64,000 nt of DNA. It comes from Microbacterium saperdae. Its GTDB lineage: Bacteria; Actinomycetota; Actinomycetes; Actinomycetales; Microbacteriaceae. Shown here in pieces: positions 62,816 to 64,000 of the stretch (its first letter is position 1; the number at the start of each line of letters is the position of its first letter). The notes beneath the pieces were generated by a model. The model was given only the letters and a program-made list of their open reading frames with translations, had not been told where the DNA came from and searched no databases. Made by a program: the position numbers and the translations under genes. The DNA is taken from contig NZ_VFOX01000001.1 in assembly GCF_006716345.1 (NCBI RefSeq), forward strand, positions 558,001-622,000, given 5' to 3'.

Positions 62816-63946
62816 ATGCGAGAGATCGATCCGATCCGCCTCGCCGACCTCACGACGCTCCGTACGGGGGCAGCCCCGGAGCGGATGCAGGAGGCGACGA
62901 CGACCTCAGGACTCATCGAGGCCCTGCGCGACACCTGGGCGCGCGGAGACGAATGGTTCGTGCTGGGCGGCGGATCCAACCTCTTCGTCGGCGATGAGCC
63001 TTTCGAGGGGACGGTCATCCGCGTCCTCACGACCGGGATCGAAGAACTCCCTTCGCCTCATGCCGGTCGCATCCGTCTGCGGGCGCAGGCCGGACACGGC
63101 TGGGACGACCTCGTCGCGTATGCCGTGGAGCATGGCTATGCGGGGCTGGAGGCCATGTCGGGCATCCCCGGCACGGTCGGTGCAGCTCCGGTGCAGAACA
63201 TCGGCGCCTACGGCCAGGAGGTCCAGGAGACGCTCGTCGAGGTCGAACTGATCGACGAGGGAACGGGTGAGATCTCCACCGTTCCCGCCGCGGCGCTGGG
63301 ACTCGGCTTCCGTACCTCGGTGCTCAAGCATCACTACGGCAGCGTGCCGCAGCGCCGCGCCGTCATCCTGTCGGTGACCGTCGACCTGGTCGTGACGCCG
63401 GAGCGCATCGTGCGCGGAGAGCAGCTGCGCCGCGCGCTCGGCCTCGACGGCGATGCCCCGGTGTCGTTGACCTGGGTGCGGGAGCGCATCCTCGCGACGC
63501 GGGCGTCCAAGGGGATGCTGCTCGACGAGAACGATCCCGACACGCACGGCGTCGGCTCCTTCTTCCAGAACGCGATCGTGCCGGAGTCCGTGGCCCGCGC
63601 GCTGCCACCGGAGTGCCCGCGGTGGCCCGTCGCGCCGGACCTCGACGCGGTCACGGTGATCCCGCTCGCGAGCTACGACGGTCTGGTACCCGCTCCTCGA
63701 CGCGGTCCCACCGATGTCAAGGTGAGCGCTGCCTGGCTCATCGAACAGGCCGGTATCCGCAAGGGGTTCAAGCTTCCGCGCTCGCGCGCCTCGGTCTCGA
63801 CCAAGCACGCCCTCGCCCTCACGAACCGTGGGGGAGCCAACGCGGCAGAGGTCGCCGAGCTGGCGCGCTTCATCCAGAGCCGGGTGCACGCGGAGTTCGG
63901 CCTGGTGCTCCAGCCCGAACCGGTGCTGGTCGGCGTCGACCTCTGA
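62816..63946 (+). CDS. murB: UDP-N-acetylenolpyruvoylglucosamine reductase
   Basis: This 376-residue flavoenzyme makes UDP-MurNAc for peptidoglycan. FAD motif GGGSNLFVGD is at 51-60, GIPGTVGAAPVQNIGAYGQEV follows, and HGVGSFFQNAIV carries the catalytic serine. It lacks the C-terminal loop deletion of type II MurB. The extra length beyond the E. coli protein is near residues 270-300. It lies 1 nt after the dehydratase pair, suggesting one transcript. Confidence 0.95.
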   Translation: MREIDPIRLADLTTLRTGAAPERMQEATTTSGLIEALRDTWARGDEWFVLGGGSNLFVGDEPFEGTVIRVLTTGIEELPSPHAGRIRLRAQAGHGWDDLVAYAVEHGYAGLEAMSGIPGTVGAAPVQNIGAYGQEVQETLVEVELIDEGTGEISTVPAAALGLGFRTSVLKHHYGSVPQRRAVILSVTVDLVVTPERIVRGEQLRRALGLDGDAPVSLTWVRERILATRASKGMLLDENDPDTHGVGSFFQNAIVPESVARALPPECPRWPVAPDLDAVTVIPLASYDGLVPAPRRGPTDVKVSAAWLIEQAGIRKGFKLPRSRASVSTKHALALTNRGGANAAEVAELARFIQSRVHAEFGLVLQPEPVLVGVDL

Positions 63947-63974
63947 CCGTCGGACGCCTGTCCTCGACCGGGGC

Positions 63975-64000
63975 TACACTCGCCGCATGAGCGGACTGAT
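63975..64000 (+). CDS. Start of a gene truncated by the window end
   Basis: TACACT (63975-63980) lies 6 nt before ATG at 63987, and the frame continues MSGL to the window end. By the pattern in the rest of the window this is the leaderless start of a gene. Four codons are too few to identify it. Confidence 0.5.

Overview
The window looks like a chromosomal segment of a high-GC Gram-positive actinobacterium of the Microbacteriaceae, most likely Microbacterium. The reasons are strong GC bias at third codon positions, menaquinone genes, actinobacterial versions of EF-Tu, EF-G, MenD and FprA, a GH46 chitosanase, and many start codons lying 6-7 nt after a TANNNT hexamer (leaderless transcription). 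The genus is inferred from gene content, not from a search. I saw no rRNA, tRNA, CRISPR array, insertion sequence or prophage.

Layout. 1-3310: a minus-strand ferric-siderophore ABC uptake operon (binding lipoprotein, two FecCD permeases, start of the ATPase) behind an IdeR/DtxR-type iron box. 3479-6283: AraC and TetR regulators with a divergent MFS efflux pump. 6327-12860: housekeeping and membrane genes, including an ArfB-like ribosome-rescue hydrolase, a rhomboid-like domain fused to an MprF-type aminoacyl-lipid synthase, a PQQ-type sugar dehydrogenase lipoprotein, a tyrosine phosphatase and a DsbA-like protein. 12942-21104: menaquinone biosynthesis (menD, menF, menG, polyprenyl diphosphate synthase) with a PPK2 kinase, a DUF402 protein and an FprA-type ferredoxin reductase interspersed. 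21167-25040: hydrolase, GntR regulator, a Tat-exported small protein, YajQ. 25079-30211: a maltose-type ABC importer with two LacI-type operators and a convergent ROK regulator, without an ATPase. 30314-34713: a frameshifted GH46 chitosanase, a PadR-HAAS pair and small membrane or unknown genes.

34764-59115 holds the translation loci: str operon (rpsL-rpsG-fusA-tuf), then a roughly 3.2 kb accessory gap (cell-wall-binding surface protein, antitoxin-like protein, a probable surface-protein relic), then S10-spc (rpsJ to rplO), secY-adk-map, a membrane-anchored DsbA-like gene, and infA-rpmJ-rpsM-rpsK-rpoA-rplQ. rpsN (S14) is missing between rplE and rpsH, where a palindromic repeat sits instead, and rpsD is missing between rpsK and rpoA. 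59133-64000: acyl-CoA ligase, TauE/SafE exporter, a MaoC-type dehydratase pair coupled to murB, and the first bases of another gene.

Most notable beyond routine annotation: the rhomboid/MprF fusion; a G7 tract that breaks an otherwise complete chitosanase; a three-way-junction-like RNA fold just before rpsM; the S14-for-palindrome replacement; the long structured S10 leader; and a very consistent leaderless promoter architecture.
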